10,744 nt of DNA from an uncultured Oscillospiraceae bacterium. GTDB lineage: Bacteria > Bacillota_A > Clostridia > Oscillospirales > Oscillospiraceae. The stretch covers positions 1-10,744 of the forward strand of contig CALXGD010000091.1 of assembly GCA_944387745.1 (NCBI GenBank), in the 5' to 3' direction. Below are positions 1 through 6,211 of the stretch, one piece after another. Below the pieces are notes generated by a model. That model searched no databases and had not been told where the DNA came from. It saw nothing but the letters and a program-made list of their open reading frames with translations. The translations under genes and the position numbers were made by a program. Each line of letters begins with the position of its first letter. The first letter of the stretch is position 1.

Positions 1-856
<856 letters not shown>

Positions 857-1378
857 TTACGCGGACACCCGAGCCAACCGGTTCTCCGGGATCAGATCGC
901 GAAGGAAGGACACCCGGGGCAGCACCCGGATCAGGATGGTCCCCAAAATATAGCAGGCCAGCAGCTCCCCGAGGCCCACGGTGAAGGCATTGAAGGCGTA
1001 GGCGGGCCAGAAGGCGGGGCCGAAGCCAGTCTGATACCAGGCGCACTCCGCCCCTACAATGACCGCGTTGAAAATCACGGGCGGCAGGGGAGCCAGCCAC
1101 TTACTGGGCAGGCGCTGGGTCACCAGGCAGGCCAGCAGGGTGGCCAGGGTGCCAAAGATCATGTCCAGGGAATAGGGGGAGAACAGGTTGGCGATGAAGC
1201 AGCCCACCACCAGCCCCGGCGTGGCTGCTGGGAAAAAGAAGGGCAGGACGGTGAGCGCCTCCGACAGGCGGCACTGAATCCCTAAGTACTGAGGGATGGG
1301 CAGCGTCACCGTCAGGACGGCGTACACGGCGGCGAGAATGGCCGCCAAAGTCAGGTCGCGGGTGGAAAACTTGCGCAT
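857..1378 (-). CDS. queT: QueT family queuosine-precursor transporter (ECF substrate-binding subunit)
   Basis: The 173-residue protein is nearly all hydrophobic and matches the QueT family, the S-component of energy-coupling-factor transporters that bring in a queuosine precursor such as preQ1 for tRNA modification. Seen: a short basic N-terminus (MRKFSTRDLT), a first helix at about 10-30, the conserved CRLSEALTVLPFFFPAATPGL stretch around 36-56, a hydrophobic block with SPYSLDMIFGTLATLLAC (67-84), and further helices near 98-112 and 128-152. The length is normal for the family. The ATG at 1378 has GGAGG at good spacing. No ECF ATPase or EcfT gene is here, so it would use the shared cellular ECF module. 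A long leader precedes it and a terminator follows it, so it is a single-gene transcript. The queuosine link comes from family membership, not from the context. Confidence 0.9.
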   Translation of the reverse strand: MRKFSTRDLTLAAILAAVYAVLTVTLPIPQYLGIQCRLSEALTVLPFFFPAATPGLVVGCFIANLFSPYSLDMIFGTLATLLACLVTQRLPSKWLAPLPPVIFNAVIVGAECAWYQTGFGPAFWPAYAFNAFTVGLGELLACYILGTILIRVLPRVSFLRDLIPENRLARVSA

Positions 1379-1559
1379 GAGAATACCTCCATTTTGTTAT
1401 TTAGAGAACGGCGGAGCTTTCGGACCAGGAAAACTCCCCGAACGAACACGAATGGGCACAGGCAAAGCAGAAAAGCTGCTCCGCACACCTGCGCGCTTCT
1501 GCTTGTCACGCTCCGGTGGCTGCGCGCTTCGTGCTTGGACGAGGTGTGGAGACTCGTCA
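1379..1559 (-). ncRNA. Long structured leader of queT; candidate preQ1-type riboswitch of unassigned class
   Basis: No gene is supported in the 326 bases between queT and ridA. The predicted queT start near 1559 leaves about 180 nt of leader, far longer than translation needs. On the minus strand it holds: a hairpin at the 5' end (GACGAG with CTCGTC, 1538-1558); a pairing of CACACCT (1542-1548) with AGGTGTG (1484-1490); two copies of GAAGCGCGCAG (1520-1530 and 1489-1499) whose GCGCGC cores can pair; a TTCGG/CCGAA hairpin (1419-1442); and a CTCC (1413-1416) able to pair with the queT ribosome site at 1386-1390. The same CTCC can also pair with GGAG inside the hairpin, which allows two exclusive states. 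queT leaders are known hosts of preQ1 riboswitches (including class III in this bacterial group), but I could not match any class consensus by eye. Confidence 0.4.
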
Positions 1560-1565
1560 GGCAGT

Positions 1566-1594
1566 ATCCTACCACAGACTGACATCCTTGTCCA
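1566..1594 (-). promoter_or_regulatory. Predicted sigma-A promoter of queT
   Basis: On the minus strand, TGGACA (1589-1594) and TAGGAT (1566-1571) are 17 bp apart, giving a predicted start near 1559. It stands back to back with the ridA promoter; the two -35 boxes are only 13 bp apart, so the polymerases could compete. Confidence 0.55.
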
Positions 1595-1607
1595 GAGCCT
1601 TTCTCCA

Positions 1608-1637
1608 TTGACGGCTCCGCTTCAGACGTGCTACAAT
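1608..1637 (+). promoter_or_regulatory. Predicted sigma-A promoter of ridA
   Basis: TTGACG (1608-1613) and TACAAT (1632-1637) are separated by 18 bp, with a predicted start near 1644. Both boxes match consensus at 5 of 6 positions. It points to ridA, leaving a leader of about 60 nt. Confidence 0.7.
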
Positions 1638-1648
1638 AGAGGTATCTA

Positions 1649-1667
1649 TTTGCGGAGGCTCCGCAAA
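1649..1667 (+). other. Hairpin at the 5' end of the ridA leader
   Basis: TTTGCGGA (1649-1656) and TCCGCAAA (1660-1667) form a perfect 8-bp stem with a 3-nt loop, about 5 nt after the predicted start. No U-tract follows, so it is not a terminator. A 5' hairpin like this could stabilise the mRNA or serve as a protein-binding dyad. Confidence 0.45.
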
Positions 1668-1704
1668 ACCTGAACGAGATCACTGGAAAGGAGCTCATAA
1701 TTCC

Positions 1705-2082
1705 ATGAAACAGGTCATCCACACCGACAGCGCTCCCGCTGCCATCGGCCCTTATTCCCAGGCAATCCGGACAGGGGATCTTCTCTTTGTCTCCGGTCAG
1801 GTGCCCATCGACCCCGCCACCAGCACGGTGGTGGAGGGGGACATCTCTGTCCAGGCCCACCAGTCCCTCTGCAATCTGAAGGCCATTCTTAACGCCGCCG
1901 GCACCAACATGGGCGCTGTGGTCAAAACCACGGTGTTCCTGGCAGACATGAACGATTTTGCCGCCATGAACGAGGTATACGCCCAGTTCTTCCAGGAGCC
2001 CTTCCCCGCCCGCTCCGCAGTCCAGGTGGGACGGCTCCCTAAGGACGCCAAGGTGGAGATTGAGGCCATCGCCCAGCTGTAA
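1705..2082 (+). CDS. ridA: RidA family 2-iminobutanoate/2-iminopropanoate deaminase
   Basis: The 125-residue protein is a typical RidA (YjgF/TdcF). These trimeric cytosolic enzymes hydrolyse reactive enamines and imines, such as 2-aminoacrylate, released by PLP-dependent dehydratases. Seen: IGPYSQAI (14-21) with the conserved Tyr17, [11 protein letters not shown] (26-36), the N-x-x-A-I-L-x-A-A-G helix end (57-66), and the C-terminal signature [22 protein letters not shown] (100-121). Arg103 corresponds to the catalytic Arg105 of E. coli RidA and Glu118 to its conserved Glu. All key residues are present. The ATG at 1705 follows AGGAG with a slightly long 11-nt gap. It has its own promoter and no PLP enzyme next to it, so it is probably the general-purpose copy; a second, divergent Rid protein lies in the aminotransferase operon of this window. 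Confidence 0.95.
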   Translation: MKQVIHTDSAPAAIGPYSQAIRTGDLLFVSGQVPIDPATSTVVEGDISVQAHQSLCNLKAILNAAGTNMGAVVKTTVFLADMNDFAAMNEVYAQFFQEPFPARSAVQVGRLPKDAKVEIEAIAQL

Positions 2083-2094
2083 AAAGCGGATTTT
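2082..2094 (+). repeat. Left copy of a 13-bp direct repeat bracketing the AT-rich cassette
   Basis: AAAAGCGGATTTT occurs here, starting on the last base of the ridA stop codon, and again at 3116-3128 just before the secG promoter. The two copies enclose the AT-richer XRE/membrane-protein block. The left copy is itself a small AAAAA-GCGGA-TTTTT hairpin. Confidence 0.6.
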
Positions 2095-2149
2095 TCATTC
2101 AGTTTAGTAGTGATTTCGCGGAAAATTGAAAACCTTCGGCGAAGATAGA

Positions 2150-2187
2150 CAAGAGGGTATGCCCTCTGGATGGGGCATACCCTCTTG
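2150..2187. terminator. Probable bidirectional terminator hairpin between ridA and the convergent membrane-protein operon
   Basis: A perfect 15-bp inverted repeat (CAAGAGGGTATGCCC at 2150-2164 with its complement at 2173-2187, 8-nt loop) sits between converging genes. The stem is very stable, but neither side has a clean U-tract (CTTGAATAT on plus, TCTATCTTC on minus). Its position argues for termination or transcript-end protection in both directions; intrinsic termination is not certain. Confidence 0.6.
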
Positions 2188-2200
2188 CTTGAATATACAC

Positions 2201-2428
2201 TTATTCTTTGTTTTCCTGCTTTTTATAGAAAACACGTGCCAAAATGATACAGAATATGATTCCGAGCCCGTAAGGGATGAAGTATAAAAATGCTGTGCTG
2301 GCCGGCGCGCTATACCCAGCATACCGCCCTCCCCACTGCAAGGCACAGTAATTATATGCAACCACTGCACACATAATATCAGAGAGCAGGATCGCAAAAA
2401 CGACAAATAGATCGCCTATCTTTTTCAT
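2201..2428 (-). CDS. Small two-helix membrane protein of unknown function
   Basis: I do not recognise a named family. The 75-residue product has a basic start (MKKIGD), a hydrophobic helix at about 5-27 (FVVFAILLSDIMCAVVAYNY), a short loop rich in Gly, Tyr and Ala (31-44), a second helix at about 45-66, and a charged tail ending KKQENKE. Both ends are therefore predicted to be cytoplasmic. The start chosen is the ATG at 2428, preceded by GGGGG at about 7 nt; the longer reading from 2494 would overlap the upstream gene and lacks a ribosome site. It begins 14 bp after the stop of the XRE regulator, so the two are one operon. The pairing suggests it works with, or is sensed through, that membrane-anchored regulator. 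Base composition is AT-richer than the flanks. Confidence 0.75.
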   Translation of the reverse strand: MKKIGDLFVVFAILLSDIMCAVVAYNYCALQWGGRYAGYSAPASTAFLYFIPYGLGIIFCIILARVFYKKQENKE

Positions 2429-2442
2429 ATGTTTTCCCCCGT

Positions 2443-2901
2443 TCATTTCTTCCGCAGTATCAGTATCAGGCCTATGGCCATCGAAAGGACACAAAGGACC
2501 AGTATTACACCAGATCCGTTTAGCGTAATCATGGAAGCGTCATTCAGCTGCTCTGCCGCACTTGGACTTGTAACCATTAGGATTCCAGACAGAATTAGAC
2601 AGATGGCACCAATCAAACAAAGGCTGATCCCCACCTTCAGCTCTATGCCTTTCGGAACTTTGTTGCTTTCTATTTTCTGTGGTATTTCATTCACTATCTG
2701 ATTATCGATTTCTTCCCTCACAAGTTCATCAAGAGTAATATGGAAGCACTCACTCAGAGCCAACAGCTTTTCTAATTCAGGCGTTGATGTTCCGCTCTCC
2801 CATTTTGAAATAGCCTGTCTGGAAACACCTATCTTTTCTGCAAGTTGCTCCTGAGAAAGCCCACTCTTTCGTCTGAACTTATATATTCTTTCAGACAACA
2901 T
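2443..2901 (-). CDS. XRE-family HTH regulator with two C-terminal membrane helices
   Basis: The 152-residue protein begins with a classical XRE/Cro-type DNA-binding domain (about 4-60): GLSQEQLAEKIGVSRQAISKWESG (14-37), followed by the usual helix P-E-L-E-K-L-L-A-L-S-E and LDELV. A charged linker (61-85) leads to two hydrophobic helices at about 86-110 and 127-149, ending in RKK. It should thus be a membrane-tethered regulator with its DNA-binding domain in the cytoplasm and a 16-residue external loop. The ATG at 2901 has an ideal AAGGAGG with 8-nt spacing; an upstream in-frame start (2955) has none. It is transcribed with the small membrane protein downstream. The dyad at 2940-2957 just upstream could be an autoregulatory operator. 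The target genes and signal are unknown. Confidence 0.9.
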   Translation of the reverse strand: MLSERIYKFRRKSGLSQEQLAEKIGVSRQAISKWESGTSTPELEKLLALSECFHITLDELVREEIDNQIVNEIPQKIESNKVPKGIELKVGISLCLIGAICLILSGILMVTSPSAAEQLNDASMITLNGSGVILVLCVLSMAIGLILILRKK

Positions 2902-2939
2902 GTGCTTTACCTCCTTGCAAACACTATACCGCCATACAC

Positions 2940-2957
2940 AGTTGCATGCTATCAACT
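2940..2957. promoter_or_regulatory. Candidate operator dyad upstream of the XRE regulator
   Basis: AGTTG (2940-2944) and CAACT (2953-2957) form an inverted repeat with an 8-bp centre, about 40 bp upstream of the regulator's start codon. XRE proteins often repress their own promoter through such dyads. The arms are short, so this is suggestive only. Confidence 0.3.
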
Positions 2958-3115
2958 ACTATTGAAACTTCCGCAACCAGAGGTTGCTTTTTGTCAATCT
3001 TTCATATTGTTATTTTAAAATAGTGGTGCGCTTACTTCAAGGTTTGACATCCACTTTGAATTCGCTTTGGTGAAACCGCCGGAGTTTGGATCGTCACCAC
3101 TTATCTTGAAAAGGG

Positions 3116-3128
3116 AAAAGCGGATTTT
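3116..3128 (+). repeat. Right copy of the 13-bp direct repeat bracketing the AT-rich cassette
   Basis: This AAAAGCGGATTTT is identical to 2082-2094. It lies 5 bp before the secG -35 box, so the sequence between the copies is exactly the XRE/membrane-protein block plus its flanks. Confidence 0.6.
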
Positions 3129-3132
3129 CCCC

Positions 3133-3161
3133 TTGCATTTTCCATAGTTTTATAGTATAAT
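3133..3161 (+). promoter_or_regulatory. Predicted sigma-A promoter of secG
   Basis: TTGCAT (3133-3138), a 17-bp spacer, and a perfect TATAAT (3156-3161). The predicted start is near 3168, giving a leader of about 70 nt. This also argues against the ATG at 3180, only 12 nt into the transcript and without a ribosome site, as the start. Confidence 0.8.
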
Positions 3162-3236
3162 ATCTTCCGCGTCCGGTAAATGACCGCCGCAAGTTTGATT
3201 TTCTGCCCTCAGACGGGCTTGAAAGGAACGATAACC

Positions 3237-3470
3237 ATGACTGTAAAGCTTGTTCTTACCATTGTACAGGTGTTGTGCGGCCTGATTCTGATTGCGGTGG
3301 TCATGCTCCAGTCCGGAAAGAGCGCTGGTCTGTCCGGCGCTATCGCCGGTGGCGTGGACACCTTCTTGTCCAAAAACAAAGCCAAGACCTGGGACTCTAA
3401 GCTGGCTAAGATGACCAAGTGGGTGGCACTACTCTTTGTGGTGCTCACTCTGGCTCTGTGCCTGATCTGA
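3237..3470 (+). CDS. secG: Preprotein translocase subunit SecG
   Basis: SecG is the small third subunit of the SecYEG protein-export channel and helps SecA-driven translocation. The 77-residue product has the family layout: a first membrane helix (about 4-23), the conserved cytoplasmic loop VMLQSGKSAGLSGAIAGG (22-39) with the polar segment DTFLSKNKAKTWDSKLAK, and a second helix (about 60-77) running to the C-terminus. The length is typical of Firmicute SecG. The ATG at 3237 follows GAAAGGA with suitable spacing; a 96-residue reading from 3180 adds a non-conserved leader with no ribosome site. It is a single-gene transcript: promoter directly upstream, terminator directly downstream. The common Firmicute neighbours rnr and smpB are not present here. 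Confidence 0.95.
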   Translation: MTVKLVLTIVQVLCGLILIAVVMLQSGKSAGLSGAIAGGVDTFLSKNKAKTWDSKLAKMTKWVALLFVVLTLALCLI

Positions 3471-3480
3471 TCTTGCCCAA

Positions 3481-3521
3481 CAAAAAGGCCCCGGATGCTC
3501 TGCATCCGGGGCTCTTTCATT
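3481..3521. terminator. Bidirectional rho-independent terminator between secG and the HAD gene
   Basis: An 11-bp perfect stem (3488-3498 with 3502-3512, 3-nt loop). On plus it is followed by TCTTTCATTT and ends secG; on minus it is followed by CTTTTTG and ends the HAD phosphatase transcript. The stem starts with GCCCCGGA, as does the queT terminator. Confidence 0.9.
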
Positions 3522-3559
3522 TCCCAGTCTTTTGAAAAGCGGACAGGTCCGGAGGCCAT

Positions 3560-4222
3560 TCAATCCTCGCACACCCCAAGGGCCTGGGCCAACGCTGCGA
3601 GATTTTCCGCAACGCAGACCTTTGGCCAGGGGGAAAAGGCCTCCGCCGGCGTCGTGCCGTTCAGCACGGCGGCAAAGTCCACCCCCGCCCGCTGGGCTGC
3701 CTCCGCATCCAACACCGTGTCGCCGCAGTAGAGAAATTCCTCTGGCGGAACCTCCATCCGCTCCAGCGCCTTCAGGATCCCCTCTGGGTGCGGCTTATGG
3801 CAGGTCACATCATAGCTACCCAGCACCAGCTCCAAAATATTCCGCAGGCCGTACCGCTCCATAATATACTCAATGGTGTCCCCGCTCTTGGTGCTGACAA
3901 TCCCAAGGCGGACGCCTCTGTTGTGAAGTCCCCGCAGCAGCTCCACCGCTCCGGGGAACAGGGTGGTCTCCTCCCGCCGGCGGGGCTTGGCCACCTCCAG
4001 GAAATAGGACCGGAATTGGGCCTTATGTTCCAGATCCTCGTCCCCAGTGAGAAGCGTGTAGGCGTCCTCCAGCAGATAGCCGATAGTCCCCCGCACTGTC
4101 TCCCGGTCAGGAATGGGCTGGCCCAGTTTTTCAAAGCCGTACTGAAAGCCCGCCACGATGGAGTCGGTGGAGTCCCCCAGAGTATAGTCAAAATCGAAGC
4201 AAACCGCCCTGTAGTGTCTCAT
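3560..4222 (-). CDS. HAD-superfamily hydrolase (phosphoglycolate-phosphatase-like)
   Basis: The 220-residue cytosolic phosphatase carries all four HAD motifs. Motif I is FDFDYTLGDS (9-18), with nucleophile Asp10 and acid/base Asp12. Motif II is IVSTKS (108-113), motif III is the Lys of CHKPHP (Lys143), and motif IV is GDTVLD (167-172) for Mg2+ binding. A helical cap lies between motifs I and II (about 20-85). Length and cap type fit the Gph/PGMB-like subfamily, but the substrate cannot be read from the sequence; phosphoglycolate, a sugar phosphate or a nucleotide are all possible. Motif I has Tyr where DGT is usual, a tolerated variant. The ATG at 4222 was chosen because the HAD core starts right after it; upstream purine-rich GGGAGGG/GGGGAG provides the ribosome site. 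The longer reading from 4285 would start at or upstream of the predicted transcription start. Confidence 0.88.
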   Translation of the reverse strand: MRHYRAVCFDFDYTLGDSTDSIVAGFQYGFEKLGQPIPDRETVRGTIGYLLEDAYTLLTGDEDLEHKAQFRSYFLEVAKPRRREETTLFPGAVELLRGLHNRGVRLGIVSTKSGDTIEYIMERYGLRNILELVLGSYDVTCHKPHPEGILKALERMEVPPEEFLYCGDTVLDAEAAQRAGVDFAAVLNGTTPAEAFSPWPKVCVAENLAALAQALGVCED

Positions 4223-4273
4223 AGCTCCCCTATCCCTCCCTGCATTTTCCAGAGTTTTCGGCCGGATAGGTGG

Positions 4274-4302
4274 AGTATACCACAAAACCTGTCCGCGGGC
4301 AA
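4274..4302 (-). promoter_or_regulatory. Predicted sigma-A promoter of the HAD hydrolase gene
   Basis: On the minus strand, TTGCCC (4297-4302) and TATACT (4274-4279) are 17 bp apart; the predicted start is near 4267. It lies after the terminator of the aminotransferase operon, so the HAD gene is a separate unit. Nothing else is evident in 4303-4434. Confidence 0.6.
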
Positions 4303-4434
4303 TGGGGCAGGCCCAGCCCGTGTGTCAAATCTCTGATAGACAACTGGAAACCGTCCGGCGAAAGACCGGAACCCCAGTACCGGCCCTGCGGCCTGTTGAT
4401 TGTCATTCAGCGCCGTCCTGCTTTTGGATACGTC

Positions 4435-4478
4435 AAAAAGGGAGGGGCCCCCTTTTTCCGGGAGCCCCCTCTGTTTTT
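4435..4478 (-). terminator. Terminator of the aminotransferase-Rid operon
   Basis: GAGGGG (minus strand, 4466-4471) pairs with CCCCTC (4442-4447) and the stem continues through one bulge with CTCCC/GGGGG, loop GGAAAAA. TTTTT (4435-4439) follows on the minus strand. The plus side also ends in TTTTT (4474-4478), so it can act both ways. It begins about 11 bp past the Rid gene's stop codon. Confidence 0.8.
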
Positions 4479-4488
4479 ACTCGCCTTT

Positions 4489-4908
4489 TTACTCCGCCGC
4501 CGCTACCAGCTGCACCTCCACCGGGGCGTTGCCCGGCAGAGTCCCCATGCCAATGGCGGCGCGGGCCCCGATGCCCGCCTCGCCTAGCTGCTCGTACAGC
4601 CACTCAGAGGCAATATCCCCAATTTTTGCGTGGGTCATGTAGTCGGGGGCCGCATTCAGATAGACGGTGAGGGACAGGATCTGCACGATCTTCTCCCCCT
4701 CCTTCAGGGTGTTCTGGGCGGCGGCCAGGGCATTGGAGGTGGCCTGAATCACCGCCTCCCGATAGTCGTCCAGAGGCCGGTCCGGCGTGATCTTGCCGGA
4801 CATAATCAGCACTCCGTCCCTTCGCGGGGTCATGCCGGCGGTGAAAATCAGATTTCCGTAGCGGACAGCGGGCTTGTACTTGCCCTGGGGAATGGGAGCC
4901 TTGCTCAT
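4489..4908 (-). CDS. Rid-family (YjgF/YER057c/UK114) protein, operon partner of the aminotransferase
   Basis: The 139-residue protein belongs to the Rid superfamily but to a different subgroup from the window's first RidA. Seen: VRYGNLIFTAGMTPR (15-29), a helix rich in Ala/Asn (54-67), ILSLTVYLNAAPDY (77-90), and the C-terminal signature IGARAAIGMGTLPGNAPVEVQ (113-133). Arg116 sits at the position of the catalytic Arg of RidA and a Glu follows in PVEV, so imine deaminase chemistry remains possible. Its ATG overlaps the aminotransferase stop codon by 4 bp (ATGA), with GAGAGG 8 nt upstream, so translation is probably coupled. The natural reading is that it hydrolyses an imine or enamine made by, or inhibiting, the neighbouring PLP enzyme. 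Many non-archetypal Rid proteins lack a proven substrate, so this is an inference. Confidence 0.92.
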   Translation of the reverse strand: MSKAPIPQGKYKPAVRYGNLIFTAGMTPRRDGVLIMSGKITPDRPLDDYREAVIQATSNALAAAQNTLKEGEKIVQILSLTVYLNAAPDYMTHAKIGDIASEWLYEQLGEAGIGARAAIGMGTLPGNAPVEVQLVAAAE

Positions 4909-6125
4909 ATGCGATACCTCTCAATCATTGTAATAATCCGGTCCACGGCCAGCTCCGCGGCCGTCCGGTCCTGGGAAAAGTTGATGCGGAAGCTGTCGGT
5001 AAACTGAGGGCCGAACTCAGTGCCAGGGGTGACGGTCACGTCGGCGTGCGCCCGGAGGATCTTTACAAACTCCTCTCCGGAAACGGCCAGTGGCGGCAGT
5101 TTGGGGAACAGATAGCTCCCGGCCTCAGTGGTGCGGGCGGTCATCCCTGGGCAGGCCCGGAATTTGGCCAGCAAAGAGTCCCGGATGGCCTGGTGGTCCG
5201 CCACCCGGCGCTCCAGCCAGCCCGCCGGCTCCGCAAACCAGGAGGCGAACACCGCTTGGCAATAGCCTGGCGCACGCAGAGAGACGATGGCCTGCAGCTT
5301 CTCCATCCGCTCGATGACTGCGGCGGTGCCGAATGCCACACCCAGGCGGTAGCCGCTGAGGGACTCGGTCTTGGAGGGGCCGATGATGGTAATGAGATTG
5401 TCCGGCCGCGTCTGCTGGGCACAGAGATGGGTGTAGCTGCGGCCGTCAAAAACCTGACGGGAGTATAGCTCGTCCACAATCAGAGCGGCGTTGTACTTCT
5501 TGGCCAGAGCCGCGATCTCCCGGATCTCCTCCTGGGAGTAAATCACCCCTGTGGGGTTGTTGGGGTTGGAGAACAGGAACAGCTTCACGCCACCCTGGAA
5601 GGCCTTCTCCAGCTGCCTCAGATCCAGTCCGGCCTTGCCCTGCTGTTCTGCCCCGTAGTAATCCATCTGAATGGGAACCAGCTCTCCGCCGAAGAACTCC
5701 ACCAGCTTGCGGTTGGCGAAGTAATCCGGCTCCACAATAGCCACCTTGTCCCCTGGGACCATGTTGGCCCCCACAGCCAGAAACAGCGCCCCCTGGGTGC
5801 CTGGAGTGAGAATGATGTTCTGATCCGGGTCCACCTCCGCCCCGGTGAAGGCGGACAGCTTCCGGGCCAGGTCACTCCGGGTGCTGAGACCTCCCCGGTA
5901 CTGGGTGTAGGCCTGGTGTCCCCCCACCTTCTCCACGCCGGTCACAAAATCTGCCAGCGTGCCTGGGATGGGGGGATGGGCATCCACATCTCCGTGAGAG
6001 AAATCCACCGGGATCCCCGTCAGCTTCTCCCCTCTCAGCTCCAGCTCCACCGCCTTCTGGCGGCCCTCCTGCCCGGGCGCGTTGTCACAGCCCAGCTTTG
6101 CAAACTTTTCCAGCAACGTATCCAT
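4905..6125 (-). CDS. PLP-dependent class I/II aminotransferase
   Basis: The 406-residue cytosolic enzyme is a fold-type I aminotransferase of the aspartate-aminotransferase-like group. Seen: Tyr/Gly-rich substrate loop AYTQYRGG (72-79), phosphate-site segment TPGTQGAL (107-114), SNPNNPTG (186-193) with the PLP-ring Asn, VDELYSRQVF (217-226) with Asp218 for the pyridine nitrogen, the Schiff-base Lys252 in GPSKTESLSGYRLG (249-262) with phosphate-binding Arg260, and FRINFS (379-384) whose Arg380 would bind the substrate carboxylate. All catalytic residues are intact. The substrate is not deducible. The start is the ATG at 6125, with AAGGAG 6 nt upstream; the longer reading from 6188 would begin before the predicted transcription start. 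It forms an operon with the overlapping Rid gene, faces a divergent LysR regulator, and has a LysR-type box upstream of its promoter, so it is probably induced by a substrate-linked signal. Confidence 0.93.
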   Translation of the reverse strand: MDTLLEKFAKLGCDNAPGQEGRQKAVELELRGEKLTGIPVDFSHGDVDAHPPIPGTLADFVTGVEKVGGHQAYTQYRGGLSTRSDLARKLSAFTGAEVDPDQNIILTPGTQGALFLAVGANMVPGDKVAIVEPDYFANRKLVEFFGGELVPIQMDYYGAEQQGKAGLDLRQLEKAFQGGVKLFLFSNPNNPTGVIYSQEEIREIAALAKKYNAALIVDELYSRQVFDGRSYTHLCAQQTRPDNLITIIGPSKTESLSGYRLGVAFGTAAVIERMEKLQAIVSLRAPGYCQAVFASWFAEPAGWLERRVADHQAIRDSLLAKFRACPGMTARTTEAGSYLFPKLPPLAVSGEEFVKILRAHADVTVTPGTEFGPQFTDSFRINFSQDRTAAELAVDRIITMIERYRI

Positions 6126-6178
6126 ACCTGTCTCCTTTCCGGCCTGCCGGCTTTCCCGGTCCGGGCCCCTTTTTCTCC

Positions 6179-6208
6179 ATGATAGCACCCCGGGCCCGCG
6201 CCGTCCAA
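6179..6208 (-). promoter_or_regulatory. Predicted promoter of the aminotransferase-Rid operon
   Basis: On the minus strand, TTGGAC (6203-6208) and TATCAT (6179-6184) are 18 bp apart; predicted start near 6172. The GC-rich 18-bp spacer and non-consensus -35 fit an activator-dependent promoter, with the LysR box immediately upstream. Confidence 0.5.
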
Positions 6209-6211
6209 TTC

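Larger units (their letters stand above)
2902..3236. other. Divergent intergenic region between the XRE regulator and secG
   Basis: These 335 AT-rich bases hold no supportable gene. Contents: the regulator's ribosome site (2910-2916); a dyad at 2940-2957; a 6-bp stem GCAACC-AGA-GGTTGC followed by TTTTT on the plus strand (2973-2992) with no plus-strand gene upstream of it; the right copy of the 13-bp repeat (3116-3128), part of a GGGAAAA/TTTTCCC hairpin (3113-3131); and the secG promoter. I could not find a convincing minus-strand promoter for the XRE gene: TTGACA occurs at the right place but without a matching -10. Confidence 0.6.

Noticed and set aside
1379..1480. A standard preQ1 class I or class II aptamer upstream of queT
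   Set aside because: The short class I pattern (C-rich stem followed by an A-rich AAAAAACUA tail) and the class II core were looked for by eye and do not fit; only the general idea of a structured leader is kept.
1351..1860. A 169-residue minus-strand frame spanning the queT leader and the antisense of ridA
   Set aside because: It covers two promoters, ridA in antisense and the start of queT in the wrong frame. The Cys/Ser/Arg-rich product has no family features.
2923..2928. TATAGT on the minus strand as the -10 of the XRE regulator
   Set aside because: Transcription would start inside the ribosome site (2910-2916), and no good -35 lies at the right distance.
3180..3470. A longer 96-residue SecG starting at ATG 3180
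   Set aside because: The extra 19 residues are not SecG-like, no ribosome site precedes 3180, and the predicted transcription start is only about 12 nt upstream. The ATG at 3237 has a proper ribosome site.
3788..4336. A 182-residue plus-strand frame opposite the HAD gene
   Set aside because: Antisense to a gene with all four HAD motifs; no ribosome site and no recognisable product.
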